Below are positions 60,572 to 64,000 of a DNA stretch of 64,000 nucleotides, one piece after another. The notes beneath the pieces were generated by a model. It saw only the letters and a list, made by a program, of their open reading frames with translations, was not told where the DNA came from and searched no databases. Every line of letters begins with the position of its first letter. Within the stretch, counting starts at the first letter, position 1. Origin of the DNA: Ornithodoros turicata (taxonomy: Eukaryota; Arthropoda; Arachnida; Ixodida; Argasidae); the NCBI RefSeq assembly GCF_037126465.1, contig NC_088204.1, forward strand, positions 75,081,807 through 75,145,806. The letters are read 5' to 3'. A program made the position numbers and the translations under genes.

Positions 60572-61044
60572 GTAAGACTCGACCCTTGTCCGACCAACAC
60601 CACCTAGGTATAAGGCCGTTTGACGCGCGCCGTGACGTGACGCTAGTTGTCCGTCGGGCGCTTCCCTTCTCACCGGAGGTTACCCGTCGCAGTCAAAGGA
60701 TGCATCCTAGAGGGTCGTTTGCCGCGCAAAACGGTTAGGTAGACCAGAAGAATAAAAGATAATAAAAAAATAAAAAATACAGGACGGTTACGATTGTGTA
60801 ACGTGAATTTCAGCGGTAGCTGTTGTGCGTGGATGTTGACAGATTTATTGCTGATATACAGGGTGTCCCAGGAAAAGTGCCATTGAATTATAATTAAAAA
60901 AAAAAAACTACACCACCTAGAATCATGCGGTCAACGGCATTTGTTCTTACAAGGTTTTTGCCACCTCCTGATGTGAATATCGTGTAACGTAAGTTTAATT
61001 ATGTAAATTTTTGCGAAATGAACTCTGAAATTTGCCAAGTAAAG
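60572..61044. mobile_element. Intron start and one end of a TIR element
   Basis: At 60857-60880 TACAGGGTGTCCCAGGAAAA resembles the ends of DNA elements such as that at 27808 (TACAGGGTGTCC). No matching right end is seen before the PLE begins near 61045, so it is probably truncated by that insertion. Confidence 0.45.
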
Positions 61045-62555
61045 GTCACTAGAGTAGCTTGATGGGGTTGTTGGTACATGACTCGGAGAACAAGGAGCAG
61101 TCAAAAACAGGGACAACGACACAAGAAGACACACAAACAGAGGCTCCACTATCAACAAGGTTTTACTGAACTACACAAGCACATTTATAACCAATGGTGT
61201 AGAGGGGGAAAAAAGGAGGCAAAAACGGAACATTCTGTGCTTACATACGGTGCTTACATTCAGAAAGGGCTACGTAGTTTACAGTTCGTGGATCCGTTTA
61301 GAGTACGTGACTCCATGGAAGTTGTGAAATTTTTGAAGGAAAATGAAGGGGTCGCTTTCAAATTTATGTCGGTTGATGTAAATGACTTATATTACTCCCT
61401 TCCTACTGAAGGTTTGAAGCACTGTGTAAAGCTTTGCATTGAACAGAGTGGTGTTGTCGGCTTTCAAGATGAGTGCGGCGTTAGTGTTGATGACTTTGTA
61501 GAGTTACTCATGCTGTATTTAAAGTCGTTAAGGGTCTCTTTTGGCGAGCAGATTTATACTCAGACATCAGGGATGTGTATTGGTTCCAGCATTGCTCCGC
61601 TTCTGTCAGATATTTTTTTGGGGCAATTTGATGTTAGCATTAATGAATCTTTGCAGAATTTAGGTGTAAAGAAGGTTTTTAGATTTGTAGACGATTTTCT
61701 TCTGTTTTTTGATAGTGAGTTGGAAGAGAATGCAGTTCTGAATGTGTTTTACTCTTTTGGACAGGGTTTGGAATTTACACATGAGAAACCTGTGGGTGGC
61801 AAACTCCAGTTTCTTGACCTATGTATTTCTGAAGGTTCAGAACATACTTGTTGGCAGTACAAACAAAGGTCCAGGAAACCTGTGTTACCCTTTGGGTCGA
61901 ACCATTCAAAAGTAGTAAAAAATGGGATAGGATTGACCTGTGTTAGGAAGGCCCTCCAGAAATCTTGTGTGCATACCATGTCTGAAAGCGTTGTGCTACA
62001 GTTGAACCGCCTTGAAGAAGCTGGTTTTCCTCGGCAGGTACTGCTGATGATCCTCCGTAGGTTGCTTACAGAGGTTAAGGGTCTAAAGAGGTCCCATGTA
62101 AGATTGGAAGGTAGACCGGGGGTGATTCCATATATTCATAAAACGTCGCATCATTTAAAAAAATTGGCAGGGAGGTTCGGTGTAGCTGTAGTTTTTAAGT
62201 CTTTTTCTAGGCTATCTTCTCTCGTTAGGTTAACGAATCAAGAACAGGTATCACTAGAGTGCGAGAAGAAGCATAGGTGTCCTCTTGTGGAATGTAAAAG
62301 GTCTATTGTTTATGAAATCCCACTTTCGTGTGATAAGGTTTATGTCGGCCAATCTGGCCGGTGCCTAAATGAACGTTTAATGGAACATAAGAATTGTGTA
62401 AATAAAACGGGTGGGGGTACCTTGCATGAACACGTTAGGGTCTGCGGTTGCGTTCCAGAGTTTCCGAGAACAAAGATTAGAGGACGATTCAAATCCAAGA
62501 ATGAAAGGGAAATTTTCGAGGCCTTTTTGATAATGAAGTATGGGTCCAGACTTGT
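61045..62555 (+). mobile_element. Truncated Penelope-like retroelement 2
   Basis: Begins with leader-like sequence (ACAACGACACAAGAAGACAC), followed directly by RT sequence lacking the N-terminal KTHK region, and ends in the GIY-YIG C-terminus. The 3' end is lost where AT-rich GTATTTAAAATAC sequence starts near 62555. It lies in an intron of TECPR1-like gene 2, in the same orientation as the gene. Confidence 0.85.
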
Positions 62556-62661
62556 ACGTATTTGGAGTATTGTATTTAAAATACCGTATTTTAAATACAA
62601 TTTGGGGTATTTTGGTACTCTACTCAATACTTTTTGTTTTGTGTATTTGTACTCTATTTAA
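61078..62661 (+). CDS. PLE 2 RT / GIY-YIG frame, 527 codons, 5'-deleted
   Basis: Reverse transcriptase plus GIY-YIG endonuclease of a Penelope-like element. Residue positions in the frame: about 1-55 leader-derived and probably not true protein; motif A SVDVNDLYYSLP at 98-109; motif B SGMCIGSSIAPLLSDIF at 164-180; motif C FRFVDDFLLF at 201-210 with both aspartates; C-terminal GIY-YIG at about 411-437 (VYEIPLSC, VYVGQSGRCLNERLMEH) with the conserved arginine and EH present. The N-terminal RT fingers are missing, and the last ~40 residues read into an unrelated AT-rich repeat. Despite intact catalytic boxes it is unlikely to be active. It is clearly better preserved than the - strand copy at 21-23 kb. 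Confidence 0.85.
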   Translation: MTRRTRSSQKQGQRHKKTHKQRLHYQQGFTELHKHIYNQWCRGGKKEAKTEHSVLTYGAYIQKGLRSLQFVDPFRVRDSMEVVKFLKENEGVAFKFMSVDVNDLYYSLPTEGLKHCVKLCIEQSGVVGFQDECGVSVDDFVELLMLYLKSLRVSFGEQIYTQTSGMCIGSSIAPLLSDIFLGQFDVSINESLQNLGVKKVFRFVDDFLLFFDSELEENAVLNVFYSFGQGLEFTHEKPVGGKLQFLDLCISEGSEHTCWQYKQRSRKPVLPFGSNHSKVVKNGIGLTCVRKALQKSCVHTMSESVVLQLNRLEEAGFPRQVLLMILRRLLTEVKGLKRSHVRLEGRPGVIPYIHKTSHHLKKLAGRFGVAVVFKSFSRLSSLVRLTNQEQVSLECEKKHRCPLVECKRSIVYEIPLSCDKVYVGQSGRCLNERLMEHKNCVNKTGGGTLHEHVRVCGCVPEFPRTKIRGRFKSKNEREIFEAFLIMKYGSRLVRIWSIVFKIPYFKYNLGYFGTLLNTFCFVYLYSI

Positions 62662-62715
62662 AATACATTTTATGGTATTTTCTACTCAATACTCTAATTA
62701 CATATTTTGGATCCG
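62555..62715. repeat. AT-rich GTATTTAAAATAC repeat
   Basis: Several palindromic boxes (TATTTAAAATACCGTATTTT, TACTCTATTTAAAATAC, TACTCAATAC) occur in tandem. This kind of low-complexity sequence truncates the PLE frame. A related palindromic TTTAAATCC repeat is at 58371-58405. Confidence 0.65.
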
Positions 62716-62829
62716 TCCCTCACAAACTTTCTGTGTCTAGTCTTTCAATTATCTTGCTTGTTCAGTGGAAATTTCCTGAGTCTCTCGGACTTGACCCGGA
62801 CATTGGCCCTTCTTAGCGGTATCATCTCA

Positions 62830-63010
62830 TCTGGCCCAAGTGTGCATAAGGCCCAAGTGACCAGAACGCCCAAATCTTCATAAGACCCGAAAAAAATTTG
62901 GGCCTTTTGAGCATTTGGGTCTAGTGAGAAGGGCAGGTTAAGGTGTCCAGAAGGCCGAAATGCCCAGAAGGCCAAAATATTCATAAGGCCCGAATGGTCA
63001 TATGGCCCGA
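62830..63010. repeat. Degenerate short tandem repeat (AAGGCC-CGAA)
   Basis: Imperfect copies of a ~20-25-bp unit around CATAAGGCCCGAA and CCAGAAGGCC are seen, some inverted. No coding sense. Confidence 0.65.
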
Positions 63011-64000
63011 AAACCAGGAGGGAAGACTAGGAGTGACCTAGATACTGTATTTTCTTTGCACATATGCGCAATATTAATTAAATGCTGAATGCGACAGAAG
63101 AGAAAAAGGTAACTGAACTAAAAATATTAATAAAAGTACTGAAATGAAGAAACAAATTTTCAAGCAAATAAGATATAAATGTGACAAAAAGTAAAATACA
63201 AATAAATATTGGATCCTTACAGCGTTCAATATTTCGCTCGGTACAGATTGGTAAGCTCTGTGCCTAATATATTTATTGAACAACTGATTCGTTTGCCGCA
63301 TTAAAAGCTTTTCAACTTTCGCTTGAATACTGCTATGACGCACAATATGTAGCGCTTTTTCTGCGAAGGTATCCAAGCCGGGCACGACAGTAGCGTAGCC
63401 AGAAAAAAATATTTCTGGAGGGGTTCAGGAGGAAATTTCCATAGGAGAGAAGGGTTTACTCCTCGTTTCTCTCTTCCAGATGCGCTACCAAAGGTACGAT
63501 TTCGAGAGGGGTCTGAACGTCGCAAACCACGCCGACGCATGGGACCGTTTTTTCCGCTCTAACCCATCGGTGCAATTTTTTCCGAGACCATTTGTTCCGT
63601 CACCAAATTTTCCGGGGCCATTTTTTCGGGGCCGTTCGACCAAATGGCGCTTTATCAAATAGGCGGACACCTTCGAATTGATTCTGTAACTGAACTCTTT
63701 GGAGACTACATTTCACAAGGTGGAAAAAGCATTGTTTGTGTTCACGTGAGATGCGCGCTGCAGAAGGAGCATATTTAACTGAGTGACCGAGTGCAATTGT
63801 CCAAAATAGGCACTGCTTGATGAACATAATAAATCTCAGTCCCGAGCAAAATACCAAGCCGTAGCGATTCTCGGCAAAGTGTGGAATTCCTGCGAGTCAC
63901 ACCTGAAAAGCGATTTTACAGAAAAAATATTTCTCGCATATAACTCGCACTAATAAAATTACCGCATTTTTCTGTGTACAAGCTCCGTTATATATAAAGA
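63011..64000. other. Right end: intron of TECPR1-like gene 2, no exon seen
   Basis: AT-rich sequence, a retroposon-like piece at about 63385-63470 (AGTAGCGTAGCCAGAAAAAA, GGAGGGGTTCAGGAGG) and a short TTTTTCCG-rich run at about 63545-63640. The next expected TECPR1 exon (end of the N-terminal DysF domain) was looked for and not found. Confidence 0.5.

Overview
The window is eukaryotic nuclear DNA, most likely from a tick or another chelicerate. The evidence is short coding exons split by GT-AG introns, a gene clearly related to the metazoan TECPR1 family, Penelope-like retroelements (PLEs) carrying a GIY-YIG domain, a tRNA-derived SINE of the kind common in ixodid ticks, and many hairpin DNA elements. 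No bacterial or organellar genes were seen. The species cannot be named from the sequence alone.

Genes. Twelve exons on the + strand (3589-33899) encode the C-terminal half of a TECPR1-like protein: end of the linker, PH domain, tectonin repeats, a dysferlin (DysF) domain, tectonin repeats and the stop codon. From about 59.8 kb a second + strand TECPR1-like gene begins. It has a probable 5' UTR exon and two coding exons (60090-60571) for the N-terminal tectonin repeat and the first half of an N-terminal DysF domain, and it runs off the right edge. So a 3' half lies upstream of a 5' half. This means either tandem paralogues or a rearranged or misassembled locus. In vertebrates TECPR1 works at lysosomes and autophagosomes, binding ATG5-ATG12 and phosphoinositides and recognising damaged lysosomal membrane through its DysF domain.

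Layout. 1-3580: degenerate ~34-bp minisatellite blocks with a GC-richer interlude. 3589-3932: two exons. 3933-23778: one 19.8-kb intron holding a 15.2-kb satellite of 58/59-bp monomers (about 260 copies, with higher-order structure), a decayed PLE on the - strand and a 32-bp minisatellite. 23779-33899: the other ten exons, whose introns contain hairpin elements, a TTAA-flanked MITE and a tRNA-like SINE. 33900-37711: 3' flank with inverted-repeat elements. 37712-55457: second satellite, 101/102-bp monomers (about 170 copies) grouped into ~304-bp triplets and ~1.2-1.3-kb higher-order units. It is interrupted at 48725-49221 by a 461-bp palindrome of PLE-terminal sequence with a 13-bp target duplication. 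55458-58232: a 2,775-bp element with ~750-bp terminal inverted repeats, inserted in the satellite with a CAGCTG duplication. 58239-58357: last satellite fragment. 59.8-60.6 kb: start of the second TECPR1-like gene. 61.0-62.55 kb: a truncated PLE with a long open frame. 62.55-64 kb: AT-rich and short degenerate repeats.

The most notable points are the large higher-order satellite inside a TECPR1 intron (so it should be transcribed with the gene), the second satellite between the two gene halves with stop-poor frames on both strands, and the well-resolved insertion structures. Most other open frames are chance products of tandem repeats. All homology calls were made by reading translations and comparing them with remembered family features; no database search was run.
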